Positions 10,271-19,857 of a stretch of DNA of 23,523 nucleotides are shown here, in pieces (position 1 is the first letter of the stretch; each line of letters starts with the position of its first letter). The DNA is from a bacterium (GTDB taxonomy: Bacteria > Electryoneota > RPQS01): NCBI GenBank assembly GCA_016721565.1, contig JADKHW010000059.1, positions 1 through 23,523 of the forward strand, given 5' to 3'. Below the pieces are notes generated by a model. That model was not told the DNA's origin. It searched no databases and saw only the letters and a list, made by a program, of their open reading frames with translations. The translations under genes were made by a program, and so were the position numbers.

Positions 10271-11236
10271 ATGCGCCGCTTAAGTATTGGTTTGATTGCG
10301 TTGATATTGTCTGTATTGACAGCAATGGGGTTTACGGTCTCGGTAACGTCTCAGGGGCCTCGGGGTTTTGCCGGTTCTGTTATCTATACCATCCCCACGG
10401 CACTGGACACGTTTTATGTCACAATTGCCAACCCTTTCAACGGGAATTACTCACAGGGTAATCTGGACTCCGGAGGCTACACGTTCATGGCCTTTCAGGA
10501 CGGGAACGTGAACTTTTTGCCGGATATTGACGAACCGCGTGGATTTTACGGCGGCGATATCCCAACAGTCTTGCAGGTTACGGAGGATGTGTCTGGGATC
10601 GACATTGAGCTGGCGGCTCCGAATACAGGTGGGTTCACGGGGACTGTCACTTACGAGGGGACGGAGACAGGAACGACTCTCATCTTCGCCCACCGGACAA
10701 ACACGTTTGAGGGCCTTCGAGCGGGGCGAAAGTGTGCTGTTCAACAACACCTGAAACGGGACTACACGGCCGTGGTTGACAGCTTCGGAACGTATTACGC
10801 CTACGCGTTTATGGACATTAACACGAATTCCAGTTTGACGAAGGCGAGCCGTACGACTGTACAGGATGACGCGGAACCTGAGCCGATTTCGATTGTGCAG
10901 GGTGAGCAATATCCCGACGGAATAGATTTTGAGCTGATTGCCACGCCAAGCGCGGCACCTCCAGTGCGCGTAGCGAGTGATTTCCGTTTGGGGCATGCCT
11001 ATCCCAATCCGTTTAATGCCGCGACGACGATTCCGTTTTCGCTGGATCGGCAGATGGAAATTAAGTTAACCGCATGATGCTGGGCCGGACAGTGGCAACA
11101 TTGGCGAGCGGCAGCTATCCTGCTGGAGAACATAAGCGTGAAATTCCGGTGATGGCCAACTTGCAAGCGGTGTCTATGTCATTGAGTTCGCGCGCACGGC
11201 GTGTCCACATACACACCCGCCATTCTGCTCAAATAG
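10271..11236 (+). CDS. Secreted protein with two DxNxN-type repeats and C-terminal sorting domain
   Basis: The ATG at 10271 follows a strong GGAGG at 10261-10265, so I prefer it to earlier in-frame codons. The protein opens MRRLSIGLIALILSVLTAMG, a signal peptide. Two copies of one beta-sandwich-like module follow. Each starts GF(A/T)G(S/T)V(I/T)Y and ends in an acidic loop and glycine turn: FQDGNVNFLPDIDEPRGFYG (first copy) and MDINTNSSL with a frame-disturbed D-x-EP (second). The C-terminal sorting domain reads FRLGHAYPNPFNAATTIPFS, then, in the next frame, YDMLGRTVATLASGSYPAGE and a slip-corrected GVYVIEF and TPAILLK ending at TAG 11234-11236. Slips lie near 10725, 10850, 11070, 11165 and 11200. 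Function unknown; the Asp/Asn-rich loops could bind calcium. It is probably co-transcribed with the beta-helix gene. Confidence 0.75.
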
Positions 11237-14200
11237 TTTGGCTGTTTGGGCTAATTTGTGCGGTGATTGGAGTGAATACTTCAGTCGCCCGTGCGGAAGC
11301 TCTCTTTGTTCGCGGGCAGTTTCCGGTGAATGGGCCGCTCCGATTGATACGGTGGTGATTGACGGCGGCTGCGTGGGTTGCGCAGGCTGAGACATTGAAT
11401 ATTGCGCCCGGAATGGTTGTGGCCTTCTCCGGGCGTTTTTCGTTGGTGGTGAATGGAACTCTGTTGGCGAATGGAACGAATGAAGATTCGATCCGCGTGC
11501 AGCGAACTCCCTCTCATGCACCGGAAGGCCATTTGGGATTCAGATTTCGTAACGCGGCAACGGTGTCAAGATTGAATCACGTCTTGTTTGAAGACGGTTT
11601 CGCCAATGTCGGAAACGAAGAGCGCTACGGTGGTGCTGTTGAGCTTTATCAGGCGGAAGTTGAAATTGACTCGTGCTCATTTCGCGGCAATCGTGCGCGC
11701 ATTGACGGCGGAGCAATTTGTGCCGTGACGCAGCCACGCTGACCGTTCGGAGGATTGCCGTTCAGCGGACAGCACGCGCTTTGGTGGCGGTGGAGCGATT
11801 CTCGCCGCACCAGCGGTAGTATAACTATCGAACGCTGCCGATTTGAAAATAACAAAGCTGCCACAAGCGGCGGCGCGGTGATGGTCGAAAGCGGTGTGAC
11901 ACCGAGGATTGAAAATTGCTATTTTGCGAATAACATCGCGCTCCAGCGCGGTGGTGCGGTGCAGTTGCGCTCGTCGCCTGTTGCTGGATACATGCGCAAT
12001 TGTGTGATTGAAGCATGCACGGCGGATCTTGGCGGCGCCCTCTATTTGGACAACACACGCGCGACGATAGAATTGTGCTCACTCAGACTATGCGATGCAC
12101 GCGTGGGCGGCGGCATTGCAGCCCGCGGAAGCAACAACACCTCTCCGATATTGCGGACGGTGATTAGCGGTAATTCGGCAATTGAAGACGGCGGCGGACT
12201 CTATTTTGTTGAGAGTGCGCGCTGTGGTCAGAAATTCAATTGTAACTGACAACCGGGCTGGCAGGCGGCGGTGTACGGAGCGGTTAGTTCTGCTCCGGTA
12301 CCGCGGTTGTGGCTATTGATGGGAATGCAGCAACAGAAGGATCGGCGATAAGTTTCAACGGCGCGGGAACGCTGACGAGTTCAATTCTGACAGGGGAAGA
12401 TTCACTAATTTATTTTGCCGAACTTGCCCATCACAGATACGTTTTCGGATATCTTTTCAATCGAAGGAAATGAACTGTGGATTTGTGCCTGACGGATTGC
12501 TCAGAGAAACGCGCCAGAATTGGCTTTGGTGGGTGCGATTCACTGCGGAATTTCTCGCGGAATCCGGAATTTGTGAATGGAGAACTTGGCGATTTTCAGC
12601 TTGTGTGATAACAGTCCGTGTTTGTTTGGCGCGGACACGAGCAATTCGAACGGGAAATGATTTTCGGGGAATGCGCGTCGCTCGGAAGGAAGCTGCTCGG
12701 ATACAGGAGCATTTGAGAGTGACGCTCCCTCTGCCGCTTGCTGGAAATTGCGGTTCGGCAAGTGGTGCTTGGTATCCGGAAGATTACATTATTCCGTGTT
12801 CATTGCGCGTTGAATGGCAAGACACGCTGATCATCATGGCGGGATCGAGATTATTGTTTGCACCGGGAGCGGGCTTGTATGTTCGGGGAGCGTTGCTGGC
12901 GCTTGGAACCGAGCGTGATTCAGTCATCTTTGACCGCTATTTCGAATTACCGAACTCGACATGGGGCGGGATATCTTTCGAGAGATCATCAGCATCGAGA
13001 TTTGAGTATAGTGCGATTCGGAGAGTTGTGGGAACGTCTGCGGTTACCATAGAAAATGCGCGAGCGGGGTATGAACATTGCACATTTTCCTCGAATTTAA
13101 TCCGGATGGTCCGGGCGCTGAACACAAAGATGTTCCATGGTTATGCAGAAATCCAAGCTTGCAGTGTTTCAGGAAACACAGCGGGAATCGGCGGCGCTGT
13201 GCAAGTTTTGAACGGAACGACATAATTTTGTCACAAACAGCCGATGTGAAATAAAGGGTTCCATCGCCTCACGGACTTGGTGGCGCAATTTACGCGATTT
13301 TGCCGAGATATCTAACTGTGTATTCAAGCGGGATACAGCATACGCAGGCGGTGCAATCTTTTCAGTTGGCTGTGAAATAAGTGACTGCGTGATTGATTCA
13401 TGCCGTGCGAACTATGGCGGCGGACTATTTCTGCCGACAAATTTGACAACAGTCAGTCGAACGCAATTCCGCAACAATTCCGCGAAAGAAGTCGGCGGCG
13501 CGGTTGGCACCTATGGGGGAAGCATTCGTGATCATGGCAATACGTACACAGGAAACCGCCTTGATGGGCGGTGCAATATCGCTAAGCAGAGGAACCTTCA
13601 CTGCCGATTCGGCACTGTTCAACAACAACTTTGCCGACAGCGTGGGTGGGGCAATATGGCTCGACAATCTCGTTACAGGCACATTTAACTTTTGCACATT
13701 AACTCGCAATCACGCTCTCGACGGCGGCGCAGTTTACTCGGATAGCGCGGAGATTCAGTTTGAGTATTGCTTGCTCGACAGCAACTATGCAGCACGCAAC
13801 GGCGGCGCAATCTATCTTGATGAAGGAATTTCGGCGATTCGTAGTCAACTCTCGTAAATCATCGCGCGGGAAGCTCCGGCGCAGTGATGTTTGCGACTGA
13901 GAACTCCATAGTAGGAGCAAATTCCGGTCTGTTTGCCGACAACGGCAATCTGCCGATACGAGTTGCCGATCCGCTCGACCGTGAGTTCTATTTCTGTTTG
14001 AGTGATGAACCGATTGCAATGCCGTAGGAGCCGAATGGTTTACCTCCGGCGGTGAATTTTAACGGGGATTCATGCTGACAGTCGGATGAATTTGATCATG
14101 GAGCCGGGTTTTGTAAACGCCGCAGGACGCGACTACCATCTTCTTTCAACTTCACACGCATTGCACGCGGCGGACTCACTCTTACCATTGGATGCAGACG

Positions 14201-14826
14201 GCACACGCGCGGATATTGGGTTGTTTTTCGGGTGTGCGGCCTTATCATGTGCCGCAACCGTTTAACAACCTATCCTGAACGAAACGCAAGTTTTCATCCG
14301 GGTGATTCGATTGTGTTTGTCTGGAACGAAGCCATTGATTATGATCCGGGCGACACCGTGACCTACAGCATGAGATTGGTCGGCGGAGGGATTGACACAA
14401 CAATTCACGCAGGGACGGCGCGCTCGGCCACGGTGCGATTGTTTAACGGCGAATATCAATGGTGGGTGATAGCCGTTTCACAGAGACCGGAGACGCCGCG
14501 AGAGAGTTTTGAACGACGAAGATTTGTGGTCGCAGATCCGGCGTTGGATGCAAATTCGGGTATGATTCCGCTGGAGTTTGGAGTCAAGCTGACCGGCCCG
14601 AATCCGTTCAACAACAGCACTCAGCTTGAACTCGCGCTCCCCCACTCTGCTGATGTCTCGATTGTGATCCATGACGTGTTGGGCCGTGAAGCAATGCACA
14701 TTCAGCAAAGTTATACAGCCGAGTTCATACGATTGGTGTGGGGCAGCGGCTTGCTTCGGGGTGTATTGGGTTACGGTGCGAGCAGGAGAGGATTTGGGGC
14801 GGGTGAAAGTAATGCTGCTGAAATAG
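11176..14826 (+). CDS. Large secreted right-handed beta-helix protein with fibronectin-like and C-terminal sorting domains
   Basis: The signal peptide is WLFGLICAVIGVNTSVARAE. The first in-frame ATG (11176) overlaps the end of the preceding gene; the true start may lie near 11240. Module 1 (about 11380-12720) has LNIAPGMVVAFSGRFSLVVN, GTNEDSIRV and then helix rungs with repeated C-x-F-x-x-N-x-A-x-x-GGA (SCSFRGNRARIDGGAI, RCRFENNKAATSGGAVMVES, NCYFANNIALQRGGAVQL). It closes with a SDTGAFES-like turn. Module 2 (12750-14220) repeats the plan: SGAWYPEDYIIP, DTLIIMAGSRLLFAPGAGLY, then more GGAI/GGAV rungs, closing with ADIGLFFG. A fibronectin-III-like domain follows (DSIVFVWNEAIDYDPGD). The end is a sorting domain (LTGPNPFNNSTQLEL, SIVIHDVLGREA, VKVMLLK, stop TAG 14824-14826). 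About 1,210 residues. Beta-helices of this kind occur in surface adhesins and polysaccharide-binding or -cleaving proteins; no catalytic site is visible. Confidence 0.75.
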
Positions 14827-14838
14827 AAAGCTTACCGA

Positions 14839-16123
14839 ATGTCATTACATAAAAAAATACTGTTGGGTTTGTTGATTGGTATCGCGGGCGGTTTGCTCGC
14901 GAATTTGTTGTTTGCGGGACAGCCGTGGCTGGATGGATTGATACGGTATGTGCTATCTCCGATCGGTCAGGTCTTCCTGCGGCTGATTTTCATGACGGTG
15001 ATCCCCCTGATCTTTTGCGCATTGGCATTGGGTGCGGAGCTTGGAGATGCAAAAGCACTCGGAAGAATCGGACTCAGAACGTTTGCATTCACGGTTGTTG
15101 CGACTTCAATTTCTGTTCTAATTGGCATCACGGCTGCCAATTGGGTGAAGCCCGGTGCGGGACTCGATCCGGCGGCGCGCGAATCATTGATGCAAGCCAT
15201 GACGGGCAAAACGGTCAGTTCGGCAGTCGAAAACGCGGGCAAGACCAAAGATTGGGTGCAGACGCTGCTCGATATCATTCCGCGCAATCCGTTTGCCGAT
15301 GCGGCCTTAGCTTTTGAAGACGGCTATCACGGCGGCGGAATTCTGGCGCTAATGTTCTTCGCGCTGTTTGTGGGCGTTGCATTGGCGCTTGTGAGATCGG
15401 AGCGCACGCGCGTGTTCGAAGAATGGCTCGCGGGATTCTACGAAGTTGTGATGAAGATGATCTCGAATTGCCATGAAGCTCGCACCACGGCGTGGCCGCG
15501 TGGTGTTTAGCGTGGTGGCAAAACTCGGCGTCGATGTCGTGTTCATTCTGGGGAAGTTTGTGCTCGTCGTGTTAAGCGTGCTCGCGTTGCAGATGTTCGG
15601 GGTTTACGGATTCATCTTAGAGTCTTTGTCAAGGTCAATCCGTGGAAATTCTTTCACCGAATGCGCGACGTGATTCCGACAGCGTTTTCGACAAGCTCTT
15701 CCAATGTGACGCTGCCAACCGCCTCAGAGTTGCCGAAGAAGAATTGAAATTACCGCCGAAGGTTTCACGGTTTGTGCTGACTTTGGGCGCCACGGCAAAT
15801 CAAAATGGCACGGCGTTGTACGAGGGAATTGTGGTGCTGTTTTTAGCACAATTTTTCGGAATTGAATTGTCAATTGGACAGCAAGCAACTGTGGTGTTTG
15901 CGGCAGTTGTCGCGGGAATTGGAACAGCGGGTGTGCCCGGAGGATCGTTGCCGGTGATCGTATTGATCTTGCAATCGGTCGGCGTGCCGGGTGAAGGAAT
16001 CGGAATTATTCTCGGCGTCGATCGCATATTGGATATGTCGCGAACTGTGATCAACGTCACGGAGATATGACCTGCGCAACGTGTGTAGCCAGCGCTGAGG
16101 GGCACGTTGTGATGAAAGATTAG
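14839..16123 (+). CDS. Dicarboxylate/amino-acid:cation symporter (DAACS family)
   Basis: An inner-membrane transporter of about 428 residues that takes up a dicarboxylate or amino acid with Na+ or H+. It opens MSLHKKILLGLLIGIAGGLL, with hydrophobic helices such as VFLRLIFMTVIPLIFCALAL and TFAFTVVATSISVLIGITAA. The two family signatures are present: a serine-rich hairpin AFSTSSSNVTLPTALRV (about 15675-15730, read across a slip) and the substrate/cation motif TLGATANQNGTALYEG (15781-15828). The end reads GTAGVPGGSLPVIVLI, GVDRILDMSRTVINVTGDM and a short tail to TAG 16121-16123. Slips lie near 15465, 15622, 15700 and 16066; without correction the frame appears to stop at 16070. The NQNG rather than NMDG form hints at neutral amino acids or small acids rather than C4-dicarboxylates, but this is inference. 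It starts 12 bases after the beta-helix gene. Confidence 0.88.
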
Positions 16124-16151
16124 GGTTCAGGGTTTTGACCATATTCTGGAC

Positions 16152-16179
16152 AGGCTCCTCGATAATTTGGAGCCTTTTT
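16152..16179 (+). terminator. Rho-independent terminator of symporter gene
   Basis: AGGCTCC (16152-16158) pairs perfectly with GGAGCCT (16169-16175) around a 10-base AT-rich loop and is followed by a run of T. It lies 29 bases past the symporter stop. Confidence 0.85.
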
Positions 16180-16261
16180 CCCTCATTTATTCACATGGTG
16201 CACAAAGTCCCGTAATTCCAGTCAGTCAAGCACAGCAAGTGCTATGAATTCAGAAGGTTTG

Positions 16262-16289
16262 TTGACGTTCAAGATTTTCGATATATTTT
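16262..16289 (+). promoter_or_regulatory. Possible promoter of the peptidase gene
   Basis: TTGACG (16262-16267), a 16-base spacer and TATTTT (16284-16289) lie about 75 bases upstream of the ATG at 16366, between the symporter terminator and the gene. The -10 element is imperfect and the area is AT-rich, so chance is possible. Confidence 0.4.
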
Positions 16290-16365
16290 CGATTGTTCTG
16301 ATTTTGCTTGCAATTCACCACAAGTGCCGCTATTTTTCACAAACTTCACAAATGGGGAGAGGGCC

Positions 16366-19300
16366 ATGAAAACTCAGATAATTTTGGTGGGAGTACTGCT
16401 GTTGTTGCTGGGGCGCGGGTTAGGGGCAAGGCTGAGCAGACTGAACTGTCAACTGTGATGCAGATAAAGGCCTTCAAGTTGAGCTTTAACAACCCAAGAC
16501 ACAGCACAGCAGATTGCGATCAAAGCTCAAATGCGCGCGCTCTTGCCGAACGATCTCACGAGAACCTACTCACAGTTTAGATCAAGGTGGTGAGGACATG
16601 TTTTGACGCCACATTGCTCAACGGCCCCGCTTCCTTTTGTTTCAGGCACAACGATTGGCTACACAAGTGACTATTCTGCATTGGAGCTGGGCCGCTAACT
16701 CCGCCGTGCTGGGATGGGTATTACAATGAAACCCTAACCGGCACTGGTCCCGATATTGTATATCATTTTCCGCCCGTATCCGCATTGTACCGGATTTCGC
16801 TTTTACAATTCCGACTTTGATACTGGACTGCTGATTTACAATGCGAATTGCCGCCGTCCAACCGGGTGATTACATTTGCGGCAATGACGATTTTTGCGGC
16901 GTCACGACCTTCCAATCTGAGATTTCGGCTCTTGCACTCTCTCCCTCGCAACCGATCTATATCGTAGTCGACGGCTGGGATGGCGCTTCAGGAAATTATA
17001 ACTTAGGAAATTGCCTTTGCAGAAACCGGTGGCCCGGCCAATGACAATTGTTCCGGCGCGCAGTTTGTCAGGCCGTTCTCGCCTGTTACAGGCAACACGT
17101 CAACTGCCACACTGGATGCCGTACCTGATTGCGGAACCTCAATCACAGCTCCAGGTGTTTGGTACTCGAACCATCAGCACCGGAAATACGATGACCGCGC
17201 ATACGTGCTTCGGTGCAAGTTACGACACAAAAATCAACATCTACACAGGCGATTGCACGGCTCCGATTTGTGTCACGGGCAACGACGACGCATGCGGACT
17301 CCAAAGTTCTGTTTCATGGTGCAGCGTGGCCGGACAGGTTTATTTCATTTTAGTTCAGGGCTTCACTGGGCAAACAGGAAGTTTCACCTTCGTAGTTGAA
17401 GACAACGGCGTATCCTGCTCGGGAACAGGACATGTGTACACAATCCCTGAACTCTATGAGAACCTTCCCTCTTTAGTTGGAACCGATGTGCAGGTTGAGT
17501 GCTACGCAATCGACGGATCGCAAAATATGCTGGTTCACAATCTGGCGGTTTGGCAGACTAACCAGAAGTTCCTCCAAACTTTGTCTTACACATCGCGAGC
17601 GGCTCGATCTTTCCGCCGTACTGGAATCAACTGATGATTATCGAGGTACAATCGGAAATTAATCCGATTGCGCCTACGGGCGATAACGCCCTGATTTTTC
17701 TTGGGAGGCACCACCTGCGATAGTTCCCATGCCCCCGCCGCCGGTACATCCACCCAATTGGCGACCTGCAATTGGCCGCCAAGTGCCGATTGTGACACAT
17801 GCCGCTTCGCGATTCTGTTATCAGGCGGCGTAGATTCAACGAATAACCGTTCGGACTACTGGGACGGTTGACCGATTTCTATTGCTATAAGCGTTCCACA
17901 ATTGGTGTGAAGCGAATACAAAAAGTGTTCTATTTCAAGGGCAATCGTCCAACCGCGCCATTTAATTCACGCGGAACAGCGATTCCTGCGGCGGCAGTTG
18001 ACTCGGCGACTCAGGCAAAATTCAGGCACAGATCAACGCCATCTCATCAAAGATCAAAGCTTGCAAAGCCGCAGGCAAGACATCGAGACGGGATGGTGGT
18101 TTCCAATCACGGACAACAGCGCGTCAACAACGCCAATCCGGGTGGAATCAACATGCTTGCAACGATCTCATCACGCCCACCGGTGTGACAGCCATGATGC
18201 AGACGCTGGTTGACTCTGGTTTGACAAAAATGGATGTTGAGTTCGGCCAGTGTTTTGGTGGACAGATGGTAGATTCACTGCGCGCCAACCTCGTGGCAAA
18301 GGGCTGCGACATTACAGCTTCCTCTGCGACAGACGATGCATTCGACCTACAGCACGGGGCGGTAACGGTGGATTATAACAACTGGCTGAACCCGAAAGTC
18401 TGCGCTTGCAATCAGGGGAAATCGTTAGAAGCGATTCTCGAAGCGAACAAAGCGTATGACTCTTTCATCCGCTGATTCAACATTTGCACGTGCGGTGATT
18501 CCAGCCTTGAGGTCGCGGATGACGCACGCTGACTCCGTGACAGCCCAAGCATGGGAGGATTGGTTGAACGGTGCCAGCACTGCTCCGGCAAAAGCCCAAT
18601 ATTGGCGAAATTTCTCGCTCAAGAAACGCTGTCAAGCCGACACAATCGTCGTTCAGCCCGGAGCAAGACTCGAAATTACCTACACTGGCCCCACCTCAAG
18701 TTGTGGCAACAGCGAAGTGATGTGCCGTGACACGTTGGGGAATTGGGTCAGAGTCTCACATTGGAACTGGAATGTTCCCGGCTCGGCGGGTTACGTCAAC
18801 GGGCAAAACGTCAGACGTGTTGATGCAGGACCGGGACACTCTGGAGTGTATGTTCTGCACAGTTTGAGCGATTCCTTCAATGTCTCGGTAAGCCAAATTA
18901 ATCCGCCCTTACCCGCATTACTGGAAATTAGTCCGTCTAACCCACAGGATTATGCGGGATTCGGTGTGGGTTGGCAATCGGGTACTTCAGAAGAATTTGG
19001 CTCACATGCAGGCGGAGTCTTAGTGCTCGGGAATGCCGATGACATCGGTTTCAACCTAACCGACGCACCCAAATATCTTGGACCCGGTGGAATAGTCAAC
19101 TTGGTGGCCTTCTATGACGTGTTACAGGACAACTATTGGTGGCAGGACATGCAGGTTTATGTCCAGGTGTTGAACGGAATAGCGGGAACAACAATGAGTG
19201 TGCAATGCGCCGATTGCGAAAACTCGTTTGTTTCAACAACTCTTTCAGGCGGCAACGAAGAAGTCATTTTCCCGGTAGGAGATGCCGGCGGATTTGGACA

Positions 19301-19604
19301 ACATTCGTTCACCCTGACTTCACAACTGTATGCAGAGCTTGATTGCTGGGGCTTTGAGTCAGCCAACTCGACCGGAATTCCTCCGGCAGTGTCTGACTTG
19401 ACCATTCTGCGGAGCGGGAACGATATCCGCTTGTTCTGGAGTGCGGTGCCCGTGGCCTCAAATTATCTGGTGCAAAGTTCACCGGGAGTTAACGGCCCGT
19501 GGACAACACTCGTCACCCTGGGAACACCGAACTACACGATTTTGAATCAGGCAATAGCACCTCCGACACAGGTCTATTACCAAGTGATCGCAGTCGGCCC
19601 ATAA
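16366..19604 (+). CDS. Secreted clan CD-like (caspase/legumain fold) cysteine peptidase with jelly-roll and fibronectin-like domains
   Basis: The ATG at 16366 follows GGGGAGAGGG and opens MKTQIILVGVLLLLLG, a signal peptide. Two similar cysteine-containing beta domains follow (about 16620-17010 and 17025-17400). The second reads PANDNCSGAQFV, APGVWYSVTGTGNTMTAHTC and YDTKINIYTGDCTAPICVTG, a prepeptidase/jelly-roll-like type. The catalytic region runs in fold order: FAILLSGGVDSTNN (from 17804), a helix with DFYCYKRSTIG, KVFYFKGN, a helix QAQINAISSKIKACKAAGK, strand VVSNHG (His codon 18108-18110), TAMMQTLVDSGLTKMDVEF with GQCFGG (Cys codon 18251-18253), then CDITASSATDDAF. The His-Gly and Cys about 47 residues later fit clan CD. 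The end is fibronectin-III-like (LTILRSGNDIRLFWSAV). No NPFN sorting domain is present. Slips occur up to about 18465; the last 380 codons are intact. C13, C14 or a new family cannot be decided by eye. Confidence 0.72.
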
Positions 19605-19628
19605 ATTCAGGAGGACTGGGAGAAAGAG

Positions 19629-19666
19629 ACGGGGCTGGACTCGCGAGGGTTCGCCCCGTTTCTGTT
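19629..19666 (+). terminator. Terminator after the peptidase gene
   Basis: ACGGGGC (19629-19635) pairs with GCCCCGT (19653-19659), with an inner CTCGCGAG palindrome in the loop, followed by TTCTGTTT. It lies 25 bases past the TAA at 19604. Confidence 0.75.
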
Positions 19667-19751
19667 TCCTCTATTATAGGCCTGCCTCGTCAATGGTCAG
19701 AAATTGCGTGTAACATATTGATTTTATTATTACATGGTGCCTAATTTGGGG

Positions 19752-19780
19752 TTGACTCTCGGGGTTTAATTTTGTACTAT
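19752..19780 (+). promoter_or_regulatory. Sigma-70-type promoter of the aldehyde dehydrogenase gene
   Basis: TTGACT (19752-19757), a spacer of exactly 17 bases and TACTAT (19775-19780) match the housekeeping consensus at ten of twelve positions. Transcription would start near 19787, giving a leader of about 70 bases before the GTG at 19858. Confidence 0.7.
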
Positions 19781-19808
19781 TTAGAGCTATAGGTGGCACA
19801 GAGTTATT

Positions 19809-19830
19809 CGGGTAGTTTTCGGGCTACCCG
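19809..19830 (+). promoter_or_regulatory. Leader hairpin upstream of aldehyde dehydrogenase
   Basis: CGGGTAG (19809-19815) pairs perfectly with CTACCCG (19824-19830) around an eight-base loop. It lies inside the predicted leader, 13 bases before the GGAGAG ribosome-binding site at 19844-19849. It could affect translation or mRNA stability. No U-run follows, so it is not a simple terminator. Confidence 0.45.
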
Positions 19831-19857
19831 TCAGTTATAAGCGCAGGAGAGATTACA

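Noticed and set aside
10451..10996. Open frame of 181 codons on the minus strand
   Set aside because: Antisense to the secreted sorting-domain protein at 10271-11236, which has a ribosome-binding site, signal peptide and NPFN domain.
11160..11210. Programmed frameshifting in the sorting domain
   Set aside because: No slippery heptamer with a downstream structure, and similar slips occur in every gene of this part of the window.
11380..13860. CRISPR-like or tandem DNA repeats in the region of repeated GGCGGCGCA text
   Set aside because: The repeats are degenerate codon-level repeats for the GGA(I/V) rungs of a beta-helix, with irregular spacing and no conserved spacer pattern.
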